Positions 9,673 through 20,848 of a stretch of 64,000 nucleotides of DNA are shown here, piece after piece; position 1 is the first letter of the stretch, and each line of letters begins with the position of its first letter. The translations under genes and the position numbers were made by a program. The DNA is taken from contig CP126192.1 of the NCBI GenBank assembly GCA_030272155.1, positions 5,614,501 through 5,678,500 on the forward strand. Direction: 5' to 3'. This DNA comes from Tetradesmus obliquus (lineage: Eukaryota; Chlorophyta; Chlorophyceae; Sphaeropleales; Scenedesmaceae). The notes beneath the pieces are model-generated. The model saw only the letters and a program-made list of their open reading frames with translations. It made no database searches and was not told where the DNA came from.

Positions 9673-12192
9673 ATAGAGAGGCAGGCAGGCAGGCAGGCAG
9701 GCAGGTAGGATGTTGTTCAGTGGCACAAGATGAGCGTTGCAAGTGCAACAAGCTGACAACCGTTTAGGAGGTTGCCATCTTTTGTCTTGTGTGGCTCCCA
9801 TGACTGCTGTGCAAGTAACCCCCCCTAGTTGCAGCCAACAGCACCTTTGACACTGGCTGATCTGAGCACTGCTTAGCAGCATGCATTCACCACCTAGTGC
9901 TGCACACATGCCCAGACTAATCACAGCCAGCAGTATGTGTTCCTGAAGCCCAGTGGGCTCAGCGCTGCCTCGCAGCAGCCACTCACCGCCTGGTGCTGCG
10001 CACATGTCTAGCACCCGGCTGCCTGGTGCAGGGTCCAGCACCTGCGCAGCAACTATGCACGGCAGCGCTTGCAGCATCACCTGACCCCGCAGCACGCCTG
10101 CAGGCACAGCACAGCAGACAGCACCAGCAGGTAGCCTAGTCAGCAGTTGTAAAGGGAGAGTTTGCATTTTACAACATGTAAGCAGGGCTGAAGCCGGCTC
10201 TGGCACTGAAAGGCTGTATCCTACTCGGATGCAACGTTGTGGCTTGCTGCGTCGCGCTGTTGGTGTGTACCGCAGAACTTCAACGCTGGCTGCGGTATGT
10301 GAAAGCTGTACCATGCTCTTGTTGATGTTGATTGCAAGTAATCAGGTCCAGATGAGCCAGCTGAACATTGTATGCAGAGCTGCTGCCATGCATGCAGCAT
10401 TGCTTCTCTTGTCGCGGCTCACCATTGCAGGCAGGGATGTCATACACACGCGACAACATCTCAACCGCCAGGCCCTGCTGCTGCCTGAACAGCCCCCGCC
10501 GGCCCTCAGTGACCCTGCCCACACCAACAGCCAGCTGCAGCCTCCCTGGCAGCTGTGCCTGCAGCTGCTGAGTGAGGGTGGCTCCTCTGTTGACGCCTGC
10601 CCAGCCCCTGCAGTGTACCCCAGCAGTTGACAAGCAATTAGAAAGGAACTGCAACAGTGCAAGGCAACAGCTGGTGTGGCTGCGAGCCAACATAAAGCCA
10701 ACAAGGCCTGCCACAGCTTATCAACATTCTTATCACTGCACCATCACCCATCCATCCCTCCCCGCTCACCCCGGCCGCTGTTCCAGCGCCACCGTGACTG
10801 CCACGGCATCGCCAGCAGCCAGGCACTGCTGTGGATGTACATAACAACAGGTACAGCATGCTGGTTAGCTTGCACAGCAAGCTACGACGACTGTCCCTAA
10901 TCACCTGCAGACTCATGGTCGTGACGTAAACACCATGACCAGCACCTCCGCAACAAGGCCTGCTACAGCGTCACAACATACCTATCTCTAAACCATCACC
11001 CATACAACCCTCGCCACTCACCCCGGCCGCCGCTCCAGCGCCACCGTGACTGCCACGGCATCGCCAGCAGCCAGGCCCCTGCTGGCTGCCAGCAGCCCTG
11101 GTGAGAACACGTGCGCGCCCTTCAGCACAGCCTCGCCAGCAAGACGGTTGATGACCACCTCACGGCCCCCTGAGGTGCAGCAGAGTAGGAGTCAATGTGT
11201 CAGTGAAGGCGCCGCCGCCGCCGCCGCAGCAGCAGCTGCAGCAGCAGCAGCAGCAGCAGCAGCACAGCCCCGCCAGCCAGTCAATTAATGACCACCTCGC
11301 GGCCCCCTGGGGTGCGGCAGGGTGCGGTGGAGTGTGGTGGATTGTGGCAGCCACCGCAGCAGTAGCTGCAGCTACAGCAGCAGCGCGGCTACTGCTTGGT
11401 GATGGATTCCTGGCATGCGTCTGACGCTGCAACAGGGTGCAGCAAGCCCAAGCAGGGCAAAAGCCCCACATGGTGCAGAGTGGATTCAAACTTTCACATG
11501 CACATTACTTGCTGCAGAGGCTTGCCATACATCATAAGCCAAAATCCGCAGCGTGTGCTGCGGGGGCTTGTGTGCACGCACCGCATTGCTCATAGTCTGG
11601 CTGCAGCTCCCCCCTGCCTGGCACGATGACAGCGCTGCTGACAACCGGGTGCACATACGGCTGTACACCCGGGAAAAGCTGCTGCAGCTGCTGCACAACA
11701 TCCTGCAGCAGCGGAGCAGGAGCAGGAAACACAGCGTTGAGCTCAGGAGACACGCATAGCTATGGGAGAGTCATGGCTAGACATCACCTGACCATGCATG
11801 CAAGCAAACACTGCCATGAGCACTACAAGGCAGCAGTGCTGCATTAACTGTGATGACATAGTAACGGTCATTCCAGTATTCGACTGTGTCATGTGCTTAT
11901 CAGCTGCTGAAGCTTTGCCACAGGGCATGCCATTAGCTATACCTGTGGCGCTGAGTTGAGCGTGTTCACACGCAGGCAGGTCTTCAGCGAAGGCCTACAG
12001 AGAGACTCGGAGATCCTCTGCAACTTCTTAGCTCCAAAAGCATGTCCAAAGTACTCCTTGACCTGCACACCATGCACACCAGCAACGCGTAAACTTTTTG
12101 CCTGCTGACAGCAGGAGCAGCCTGCCGTCGCTGCCACATGCAAGCTGTTGCTGCACCTTTGGATCCCAGACAATGCTAGGGTTGAAGTTCAT
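8410..12192 (-). CDS. NSUN6: NSUN6-type RNA cytosine-C5 methyltransferase with PUA domain
   Basis: Eight exons in order: 12157-12192, 11943-12062, 11582-11702, 11022-11169, 10423-10607, 9987-10097, 8949-9590 and 8410-8651. Every phase closes, giving 534 residues. The N-terminus (NPSIVWDPK, then VKEYFGHAFG) matches plant NSUN6 homologues. A PUA domain lies around residues 93-150 (EAVLKGAHVFSPGL, GDAVAVTVALE). The Rossmann domain has motif I DMCAAPGGKT, motif IV LLDAPCSALGLRPRL with its Cys, and motif VI YCTCTINPGENE with the catalytic Cys. It ends in GFFIAKFKK, as the family does. NSUN6 makes m5C in tRNA 3' ends and some mRNAs using SAM. Exon 7 carries a Gln run and long Ser runs (~residues 290-370) between motifs, a low-complexity insertion at a place variable in plants. 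An in-frame ATG six codons upstream (12210) is an alternative start. Confidence 0.93.
9604..9710. repeat. Tetranucleotide microsatellite (GTAG/GCAG)n
   Basis: About 107 bp of imperfect (GGTA)n passing into (GGCA)n, interrupted by AGATAGAGAG, inside NSUN6 intron 6 (9591-9986). Confidence 0.9.
10700..11320 (-). repeat. Duplicated segments around NSUN6 exon 4
   Basis: About 125 bp including the 3' end and donor of exon 4 (parent 10952-11077) recurs at 10700-10823, 252 bp away, inside intron 4. The copy keeps the codons for AGDAVAVTVALE and a GTGAGC donor. The other edge of the same exon (acceptor side, about 11146-11180) recurs imperfectly at 11283-11320 in intron 3. Both exon edges are therefore duplicated. 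Confidence 0.85.
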
Positions 12193-12525
12193 GGCTAAAT
12201 TGACAGGCATGCGTGTGCTGCCGGACAGAATACGGTACGTGTGTTGCGGTTGAAGATCAGCTGACCGGAAGGTTGTCAGACCTACTGTCATGACAGGGCT
12301 CAACCTTCTCCGTCTTTCGCAGCGGCCTCGAAGCTGTGCTCGCCTGCCTGCTGTCAAAGAAGAGAGTATTAGCTAGATTTCGCCACTAGAAGTTCCTGGA
12401 GACAAGGCAGACCCTGTTATCCGTGCTTGCCCGCTCTTCTTGCACGTGCTCACTGCTTGCATGCTCAGCACTCTAGTAGGGTGAACCTGACACAAGGGCG
12501 TCGAATTACATAAACTAAATACATC
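12193..12525. promoter_or_regulatory. Divergent promoter region, NSUN6-like / P-loop kinase
   Basis: 333 bp between two divergent start codons, so it must carry both promoters and 5' UTRs. No obvious TATA box was seen. Confidence 0.5.
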
Positions 12526-14305
12526 ATGAACTGCTGTGATCTCACAGCAGCAATTGAAGCACCGGTATGGAACAGCAGCACAGATGCAGCCCCATCAGCT
12601 GTGAGCAACCACAGCAGTACTAACTTGCAGAACCAGCCATACAGACCCTTGGAACGGCACTGGGGAGCACAAACAGCATCAGCACTGCCAGTTTACCAGC
12701 AGCAGCAGCCTGCTGCTGTCCAGTTCCCGCCATACAGGCCACTGAGCTCAGCAAGCCAGTGGCCCAGTCAAACTGCCCCCTACCAGCCACTACAGGCAGC
12801 AGGCTTTCAGCAACCACAGCAGTCTGCACCACCAGCTCCTGCTGCAGGCAACTGGCAGCAGCAGCAGTGGCGGCAAGGCAGCCCAAGCAGCAGTCAGTAC
12901 CACAGCAGCAACAGCAGAGGCAACGGCAGAGGGATAGGAAGCCCAGGTGGCCGATATGGCAACGCCCAAGGCAGCAGCAGCAACGGCTTTGGCAGCAACA
13001 GCAGCAGCAACGGCTGGGGCAGAGGCCCCAACAGTGGTCGGGGTCCAGGGTACACGTCTGGTAGCCCTGGATATAACAACGGAGGTGGCAGCAGCAGCTG
13101 GGGAGGCATTCGCCGAGGCAGCCCAGGCAGGGGTTGTAACAGTTATAACAGTTATAACAACTCCAGGGGACCGTCTCCAAGGCCTCTTGCAGGAAACGGT
13201 GGCCCTTGCTGGGTGAGGCAGGGCTGCTGGCTGCTGCCCAGAACTGGCAGCAGGGGCAGCAGTGCTGCTGCTGGCATAACAGCAGGTACTGCTGCTGCTG
13301 CTGTAACAGACACCAGCAGCGAAAGCAGCAGTGAAAAGGTTGTGTACATAATGCGCGGGCTGCCTGGTGCTGGCAAGAGCACGCGTGCAGCACAGCTGGC
13401 AGAAGCAGCTGAGCAGGCAGAGCTAGCAGCAGTGCTCGTCGGCGCTGCAGGATGCGCAGCAGCTGCAGCGGCAGCGGCAGCAGCAGCCATTCACTCCACT
13501 GACAGCTACTTCGTGGATGCTGCTGGTGTGTACCGCTTCAATGCTGAGCAGCTGGGAGTCAACCACCAGCGCAACTTTGACGCCTTTTGTGGCTCGCTGG
13601 CTGCTGGCGTTGGCACAGTCATCCTGGACAACACAAACCTGCAGGTGAGGTGGCATGCTAACATGGATTTTTCACAGTTTTTTAGCATGTGCGCTGCTGT
13701 CAGCATGGCCGAGTAGTGCATGAGGTAGCATCAGGAAGCTTGAGGTTGACAGGTACGACGAGGGTCAGGCCACTGCGGCCAGCTTGCTGCATGCGGCACG
13801 TTGTACGGCCTGGTCAGCATCACAGAACGTGTTGCCAGCAGTGCTTGTGTGCTGCTAGCTGCGCCAGCACATGTTATTTTCGAGTTGTTCAAAACCAAGC
13901 AACACCTGCACATTGCAGCCGTGATAAACTCAGGCACAGTGCCCCGTGTGCTCGCTGGCAGCACCTGGCAGTGCGAGCAGGCAGGTGCTGCACGCCGCCG
14001 GCTGCTGCGCTCACCGCTGCTGCAACAGTACCTCGTCTACTTTGCTGCTGCACTTGTCACTGACGCTACCGCACCGCCCTGTGCTGCTGTGCCTGTATTT
14101 GAACGTCCGCGCTGCCTGCTGGGCGCTGCAGCCGTGGCAGTTTGAAAAGTATGTGGCAGCTGCCTGGCAGCGCGGCTACCGTGTGCGTGAGGAGGTGGTG
14201 GGCGAGTTCACCGAGGCTGCTGCAGCGGTGTATGCAGCACGCAACACGCACGGCGTGCCGCACGACAAGATACTCATCATGCTGGAGCAATGGCGGAGCC
14301 AATGA
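12526..14305 (+). CDS. N4BP2L-like P-loop (polynucleotide-kinase-type) ATPase with disordered N-terminus
   Basis: Two exons, 12526-13644 and 14132-14305, phase 0, 430 residues. The first ~270 residues are low complexity, rich in Gln, Asn, Ser, Gly and Tyr-Pro, with RG/SPG-type motifs. The C-terminal ~160 residues form an AAA_33/PNK-like domain: Walker A RGLPGAGKSTRA, then HSTDSYFVDAAGVYRFN, NHQRNFDAF, VILDNTNLQ and finally ARNTHGVPHDKI. That order is characteristic of NEDD4-binding protein 2-like proteins (N4BP2L1/2). Their substrate is not well established; they are related to polynucleotide kinases. An Ala run is inserted between Walker A and HSTD. The intron (487 bp) splits the domain right after DNTNLQ. 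The N-terminal tract resembles RNA-binding, condensate-forming proteins, which is inference only. Confidence 0.85.
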
Positions 14306-15178
14306 TGATCATCTGTTGTTACAGACAGCGAGGCAGGCGGCGGCTGCTAAACGTGGCAGGGCAACAGCAGATCTGCTCTCAACTAGATGGCGGTGCAGCT
14401 GACAGAGCTGTGCTGGTGCTTGCAGCAGCTATATACAGCTACGCAGTGGCGAAGCTGGTGAGGATGCACAGCACAGCAGCGTCGGCTGCAGCAGCTGGCG
14501 GCGTGACAGCAGGTGCAAGTGCAGTTGGGTAGAGGTGTGCTGGTTCTTGCAGCAGCTGTGCGGGGCGGCTGTGCTGAGGATACGCTGCAATCAAGCGAAA
14601 AGCTGCCCCAGCTGTGTATGATCTCTCTAAAACCGCTATTTCACGTGTGCAATCTGTTGTCGAAAATGCAAGCACGGCGTTTGCCTCAAAGGAGTGAACC
14701 CTGATTGGTAACGTCAATTGCAAGCGCTGTGCACATGCGTATCTTGTCAGTCTGCCACTGGGTGTAAAGACTTGTGAGGAGGTATCACAGCAATGAACGT
14801 TGTATAAAGAGTTACGACGTGCATGCAGGTCATACACTACATGCACAATGTCGTGCTATTTGTGGCTATGTTCTGCTGCGCATCATGCGCATATGATATG
14901 CATGTCTAGACTGTCCATCAATGGAGGTATCTCTGCATGTTTCAGAGTCAAGGTCTGCACTTTGACGGCAAGTACTAGTGGCACTGAAACAGTGACGGAA
15001 ACTATGGATCCCAGTCAACCCTGATCGCCAGAGGTTACACCAGATGCGCTCAAACCTTTGTTCAACAAGTTGCAAGGCTGGCAGGCTCCACCACCAGCAC
15101 ACCGCCCTCCAATGCTGCTCCCCTAACGCGCAGCACCGGATTCACAAGTTGGCACAACAGCCAGCTCCGGAAAGCCCG
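14306..15178. other. Convergent 3' region, P-loop kinase / CDK11
   Basis: 873 bp with no supported gene. It contains an imperfect 45-bp duplication (about 14407-14450 and 14535-14575) sharing GTGCTGGTGCTTGCAGCAGC-like sequence. TGTAA at 14763-14767 (+) and TTACA at 15035-15039 (TGTAA on the minus strand) are candidate poly(A) signals for the two genes. Confidence 0.45.
15035..15039 (-). terminator. Candidate poly(A) signal TGTAA for CDK11
   Basis: TGTAA on the minus strand about 140 bp after the CDK11 stop codon. TGTAA is the usual polyadenylation signal of chlorophyte algae. Prediction from position only. Confidence 0.4.
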
Positions 15179-16461
15179 TCACATCCCAAACCCTGCCACA
15201 GGCCCCACAGCGCCCGGGCTAGGGTTTCCCAGCTTGTCCCTAAACCCTCCGTCCTTGCCCTGCGCGTGCCGCTGCGGGAAGCTGGGCATCAGCGCAGCAG
15301 CCACCGCCCGCGGCGCCTCTGAAAACCAGGGGTGCTGCAGCGCCTCTGCTGCGCTGATCCTCTTTGCAGGGTTCATCTCCAGCATCCTGCTCAGCAGGTC
15401 GAACCCGGTGTCATTCAGGATCGGCTGCGACCCGCCAAACACCATCACCGGAAACTTCTTCCGCAGCTGGCTCTCCTGCGGCTTCCACTGCAGGTTCTTC
15501 GAGTCGGGCAGCTGGTCCCAGCCCGGCCAGTCCTCCTGCGTGGGTGTGCCGAGCAACGCAAAAATGCGTTTTATCTGGTCGAGTTCGCCCCGGCCTTGGA
15601 ACATAGGCTCTCCAAGGATGAGCTCGCCCATGATGCAGCCCACGCTCCACATGTCCAGGGCTGTGCTGTACAGCGGGTCGCCCAGCAGGCGCTCGATGGC
15701 GCGGTACCACAGCGTGACCACCTGCGCTCAGCATGCAGCAGCACAGCACAGAAGTTCAAACATTTAAAGTCCGTTATCTTGGGAAGCTATCTTGAATCCA
15801 CGGACAGCACCAGCCACAGTCCCACAGCATGCACCTCTACAGCTACACAGGGAAGCAAACGCACATACCAATCCGTCATTCTGACTGCAGCCTAACCACA
15901 GCCCAAAGCACAGCCTAAGCACAGCCCAAGACAGCATAAAGCACAGCACATGCGCCCACCATTGGCGTGAAGGGCCGCAGCGGTGAGCCGTACTGCCGCG
16001 CCAGGCCAAAGTCGCAGATCTTGAGCTCTCCGCTGTTGCTGTACAGCAGGTTGCTGGTCTTGAGGTCCCTGTGCAGCACCCAGTGCTCATGCAGGTAGGC
16101 CACTCCCTCCAGCAGCTGACGCAGCAGGCACTTGACCTGCAGGGAGGAGGTTTGATGTTTTGAGCGCAGCACACAGCAGTGTACAGCAGGCGTTCAGCAT
16201 GTAACACGATCTTTTTGCTACAGGCAGACGGTTCAGCCATGGCAGCAGCGGCAGCATCTGGCACTTTGAATTACATGAGGCGAAGCACAGCAGCCGCCAT
16301 GCAACAGGCGATTACAAGTGATATGTCATCAACGTTTCGCCAATCCAGTCACCTACGAAGCACCTCAGGTGCATGCCGAGCCACCGTGGCTAGTCAGCGA
16401 ACGGCAATTCAGACCAGTATAGCCCGCCTCACCCCTGCTGCTGCTGCTGCTGATGCCGCAG

Positions 16462-16495
<34 letters not shown>

Positions 16496-19400
16496 GTATC
16501 ACCTTCTCACCTGGCCTATGCTGAAGGGTTGCGCCTTCTTGCTGGACTGCAGCTCCAGCACATATTTCAGGTCGTGCTCCACGTACTCCATGACCATGTA
16601 CACCGCGTCACGGCTGCCGATGACCACCTGCGGTGTGTGCATGGTAAGGCACAGGCAAATCTGTCAACCGACTATGATACTGTGGCCATGTACACCGCGT
16701 CACGGCTGCCAATGACCACCTGCGACAGGCATGGACAAAAGGGTCAAGAATAACATTAGTCAACGTCAACTACACAGCATCACAGCAGCAAGTGAATTAC
16801 TAAGCCATTGAGCTGAAGCAGCGCTGCAGACTGACTCAGTCCCTACTCTAGCCGCATTCCCGATTTGAGCCGCCGCACTCTTGACGTGCACCCAACACGT
16901 TACCTAACCACAGGCGTGCCTGCGCACCTCTACCACGTTGATAACTTTTGAGCGGCTCAGCAACAGCAGCACGTTCACCACCACCCGACTCCCAAAACCC
17001 CACGCCTTGCCAACTAACACACAAAACCGCAGTGCTCACCTCCGCCACGTTGACAATCTTGGGGTGGCTCAGCGACAGCAGCACATTCGTCATCTCCTAA
17101 CTTGTACTGGTGTCACCAACGCCCAATCCTTGCTGAAAAAAACACACAAACCCAATGCGCACCTCTGCCACGTTGACGATCTTGGGGTGGCTCAGGCTGA
17201 GCAGCACGTTCATCTCGCGCACGCTGGTCTGCGGGAAGCCGTCGGGGCACTGCTCCAGCTTGAGCTTCTTCAGCGCGTAGATGGCCCCGCTGGCCTTGCA
17301 GCGCGCACGGTGCACCACGCCAAACGTGCCCTCTGCACAGCATAAGCGCGATTGTTTGTGAGCAGGCAGGGCTAAAATCAAACCAGGTCTGGTTGCGCCA
17401 GGTCTGGCAGCTTCAAGGAAGCACGATCACTTTCATTTGACAAGTAACAAACATGTTGTATGCTGCTGCTGTTGCCACGCAAGCTGGGATCCCAAGCCGC
17501 TGCTGCTTGCGCTCGCCTTCGCCCCCCCCCTCCCACACACACACGCCTTTACTCCTGTTGAGCCGCTCGTAATCCTCCATGCACCCAGCTCTGTCGCTTC
17601 CTGCCCGTCCACCAGCCCCCCCTCCCCCCCCCCCCCCCCCCAACCTGTTACCCGCCTGCTGCTCCCCCCACACACCTGAGATCCTGTTGAGCCGCTCGTA
17701 CTCCTCCACGCGCCGACTCTCCTCCAGCAGGTTCTTCTGGAAGGCCGCCTCGTCCTCGTCATCAGGGTCGCTGCTGCTGGCCAGCCCGCCACCATTGCCG
17801 GCTGCCTCAGGGTCGCTGGCACCATCACTCAGCGCACCAGCCTCCAGCTCGGCACGCTCACGCCTGCAGCGCAGCAGCAGCAGCAGAAGAAGATAAATAA
17901 GCAGCAGCAGCAACAGCAGCAACAGCAATAAACCACACCATCACTCAGGGCGCCTGCCTCCAGCTCGGCACGCTCACGCCTGCAGCGCAGCAGCAGCAGA
18001 AGAAGAAGATGAATAAGCAGCAGCAGCAACAGCAGCAACAGCAATAAACCACACCATCACTCAGGGCGCCTGCCTCCAGCTCGGCACGCTCACGCCTGCA
18101 GCGCAGCAGCAGCAGCAGCAGCAGCAGCAGCGGCGGCAGATGACGTAGGCTCGCCACTTCCTAACAAAGCATTCAGCAGCTATCCACAGGTCACATGCAG
18201 TTTGGCAGGTGTTGCCTCCCCCTAACCCCACACCAACCACACGGCTACTGCGCGACGCCGATGAAACCAGCAAGCAGCCAGCCAGAAGCCATTTAAAGCA
18301 GCATGCCCACCTGTTGAGTGCCTCCAGCTCCTCATCAACAGCGACTAATCAACAGCCGAATGAAAAAACAGCACACATCACCCCCTCCCTCGCCGCCGCT
18401 ACACACCACCCCCCTACCCCCCCCCCACACACACACGTGCCCACCTGTTGAGTGCCTCCAGCTCCTCATCAATAGCAACCCCAGGAGCCTCCCCCTCCTC
18501 AAGGTCACCCCCAGCACCCCCAGCAGCAGCAGCAGCAGCAGGAGCCTGGCCCTCCTCCTCTTCCTCCTCTTCAAACCACCGGCTCTTGCCAGGCTTCTGC
18601 TGCTGCTGCTGCTCCTCGTCTTCCTCATCAGCCTGCCAGCGGCCAGCAGCCTTCTTCTGCTGCTGCTGCTGCTGCCGGCCACCCTCACTGCTGCGGCTCC
18701 TGCTCCGGCTGCGGCTGCGGCTCCTGCTGCTGCTGTAGCCGCGGCGCCTGCCGCCGCCCTTTTGTACCTTAGGCGAGCCGCCCCGCCCCTCCTCCCCTTC
18801 CTCGCCAGAGCTGCTTGGCGACCTGCCTCTGCTGTGGTGATGGTGCCGCCGCCGCTGCTGCTGCTGCTGCTGTGCGCCTGGCGCCGCCTGGTGCTGCTGC
18901 TGCCTGAACTCTGCTGCCTCTCGTGCCAGCCGCTCCTGCAAGCTCTCCTGCTGAGAGGAAGGCCTGCGGCAGGCCAGCAGGGCAGCAGAATGGCAAATGA
19001 GCAGTGAAGTGATGCAGGAGCGCATCCTTATTACTGTTACGCACTGCAGGAACTCACAAATGGCTAGACGCAGCTGGCGCAGCGGCGTGTGCTGAGCCTT
19101 CCCATCAACGACAACCTTATCCTGCTGCCACACAGTCAGGCAAGCTGCACACTCAACCCTGCCTTACAGGACGGAAACAACATGAACTCACCTGTCTCCA
19201 GCTGCTGCTTCCTCCCGCTGCTGCTGCTGTGAGGGTGAGCGCCACACAATGGGCTCATGTTTTTGCCGCTTCCTGGGCCCACCAGCAGCAGCAGCAGCAG
19301 CGTCATCGGCCTCGCCTGACTCTGGGCCATCGTCCTGCGCTGCTGCTGCCTGCTGCTCCTGTGCGCGGCGCTTTGCTGCCTCCAAGATGGCGTTGCTGAT

Positions 19401-20126
19401 GGCGCTGCAACACGACACACAGAGGCAGGGGTGGGGGCAGGGGCGGTGACAATGCTGGATGGCGGGTGATTGTGTAGGTGTGCATGTGCTAGATGGCAGC
19501 CAGAGGGCTGTATGTGCCATTTAAGAGCAGTCTGCTTTTGGCCGCTGAGCGGCGCGCACCGTGCCAACTGGCAAATCGAGTGGATGTGTCTGCGCTGCTG
19601 CAGATGCCTGATGCAGCAGTAATGACGATTGGGTCACTGCACTGCCATGTGCCAATACATTAGTGTATGAATACCACCCACAGACACAGTTCAGCATCCT
19701 GTTGAGCAGCCAGAGTAAGCATGTGTGTAGCAACAGCACGGCCTGCTGCAGCCCACCCACCTGCCTCCTAGCACAGGAGCTCTGCCTCCTGCTGCTGCAC
19801 CTCCCCTGGTGGGCTTTGGAGGTGTGGGGTGGCTGGATCCTGGCCTGCTGTCCCTGCCATCTCTCTGCCAGGACGGGTCTCTGCTGTCCCTGCTTGCAGG
19901 ATGCAGCAGAAGCAGCAGTGACAGCGGCAAGATGACAAGGCCATGCAGCAAGTGCAACCATACGCTGTCAAACGCTGCCTGATGTGCATGATGCTGAGTG
20001 TTTCATGGTTGTCAAACACATGTGGCGTGCAACATAGGAAACCCACCTGTCCCGGCTATCTCTGCCGTAGCCAGAGTTGTGCCTGCTACTGCCACCATCC
20101 CTGTCACGCCTATGTTTGCCAGACAT
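15179..20126 (-). CDS. CDK11: Cyclin-dependent kinase 11 (PITSLRE-type) homologue
   Basis: Nine exons: 20047-20126, 19761-19889, 19192-19404, 18445-18963, 17676-17863, 17163-17332, 16511-16627, 15960-16136 and 15179-15721. All phases close to give 711 residues. The N-terminal half is RD/RS-rich ([20 protein letters not shown]), with acidic and Gln-rich stretches, as in CDK11. The kinase domain starts near residue 376: [18 protein letters not shown], then [10 protein letters not shown] where animal CDK11 has [38 protein letters not shown] and the GCIMGELI segment follow. CDK11 with cyclin L regulates splicing and transcription in the nucleus. The APE motif reads AIE (YRAIERLLG), a change at a normally conserved Pro. 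Several exon edges are duplicated in the introns. It starts divergently from ALG2. Confidence 0.93.
16438..16495. repeat. CTG/CAG trinucleotide run in CDK11 intron 7
   Basis: Two stretches of uninterrupted (CTG)n separated by ATGCCGCAG, directly beside the donor of exon 7. Typical of the many CAG/CTG runs in this window, both coding and intronic. Confidence 0.8.
16595..17215 (-). repeat. Duplicated exon edges around CDK11 exons 6 and 7
   Basis: The acceptor side of exon 7 (about 16595-16633) recurs at 16687-16727, 92 bp upstream in transcript sense, acceptor included. The donor side of exon 6 (about 17160-17215, codons for [16 protein letters not shown]) recurs at 17040-17095 with a good GTGAGC donor. 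A more decayed third copy lies at 16925-16975. Spacing is about 121 and 115 bp. Confidence 0.88.
17553..17710 (-). repeat. Copy of the CDK11 exon 5 donor end
   Basis: TCCTGTTGAGCCGCTCGTA of exon 5 (17682-17710) recurs at 17553-17580, 129 bp away, within intron 5. An almost pure C tract (17618-17641) lies between them. Confidence 0.75.
17821..18118 (-). repeat. 116-bp tandem array spanning the CDK11 exon 5 acceptor
   Basis: Units begin at 17821, 17937 and 18053, each with ACCATCACTCAG, the codons for [15 protein letters not shown], the acceptor and a CAG/AAGAAG-rich intron tail. The period is constant at 116 bp. The units are nearly identical across exonic and intronic parts alike. This is a straightforward young tandem duplication covering an exon start. 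Three equivalent acceptors are therefore offered to the upstream donor. Confidence 0.92.
18305..18472 (-). repeat. Copy of the CDK11 exon 4 donor end
   Basis: GCCCACCTGTTGAGTGCCTC and the following ~15 bp occur at 18439-18472 (true exon end plus donor) and at 18305-18338 in the intron, spacing 134 bp, donor intact. Confidence 0.88.
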
Positions 20127-20848
20127 CGTAGAAGCGATCACAGATGGTTAAAAGGGCTTTTCGTTAAGCGATTAAACACAGCATTACGGTGAGAAGGGCT
20201 TGATTGCAGCGTCTGCACATCTGCTTTGATCCTAGCCGTTGTTGAAGGCACTTCAGGCTGCAAAATTATAACGTTGTGTGCTCATTCAGCATAGATCGAG
20301 TGCATTTGCTGCTTACAACCCTTCCGGCATGAAGTTGTTGTGACAGTTGTCAGGGGCCGTTACAGCTCTTTTCTATGCGTGTATTCTATCGGATGCAGCA
20401 GCATATGCACTACTCAACGAAGTGCTTTCTTTGAAACACCTTTTCAGGCTGGCAGCTGGCTTGTACTGGGAAGTGGAAAGGTGTTTGCTTCAACGAGGTG
20501 TCTGATCGCTGGCATCAGGTCTAAACACGACAAGCTTTACTGCTTATTAAATCCTGGTGCCTGCAGCTTAAGCTCTGGGTGTTGGCACCCGCTGTTCTGT
20601 CACTGCACAAGTGCTGCAGCACAGTGTACAGCAGCATCTTGTTCATCTGCCTGAAGCCATTTGCGGCACCACCTACGTCAGCACAGCCATTGTAAGGTGT
20701 CAGCACCCGCAAGTAGTGGCGCTTGACTAGCCTACTGCCTGATCAGCATCAGACGGTTTGACGCAACCGCCAAACCTCAGCAACTGCCAGCCTTGCAGCA
20801 CAAGCCCACCAGCCCAGCGCCGGCCTTGCAGCAGCCGCAACAGCAGCC
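20127..20848. promoter_or_regulatory. Divergent promoter region, CDK11 / ALG2
   Basis: 722 bp between two divergent start codons. No further gene seen. It should carry both promoters. Confidence 0.5.

Noticed and set aside
9604-9710. CRISPR-like or satellite array
   Set aside because: Simple tetranucleotide microsatellite without spacers. No CRISPR arrays are expected or seen in this eukaryotic DNA.
17821-18118. Transposable element or introner insertion
   Set aside because: No terminal inverted repeats or target-site duplications; the units contain exon sequence and are in direct tandem, so local duplication is the simpler reading.
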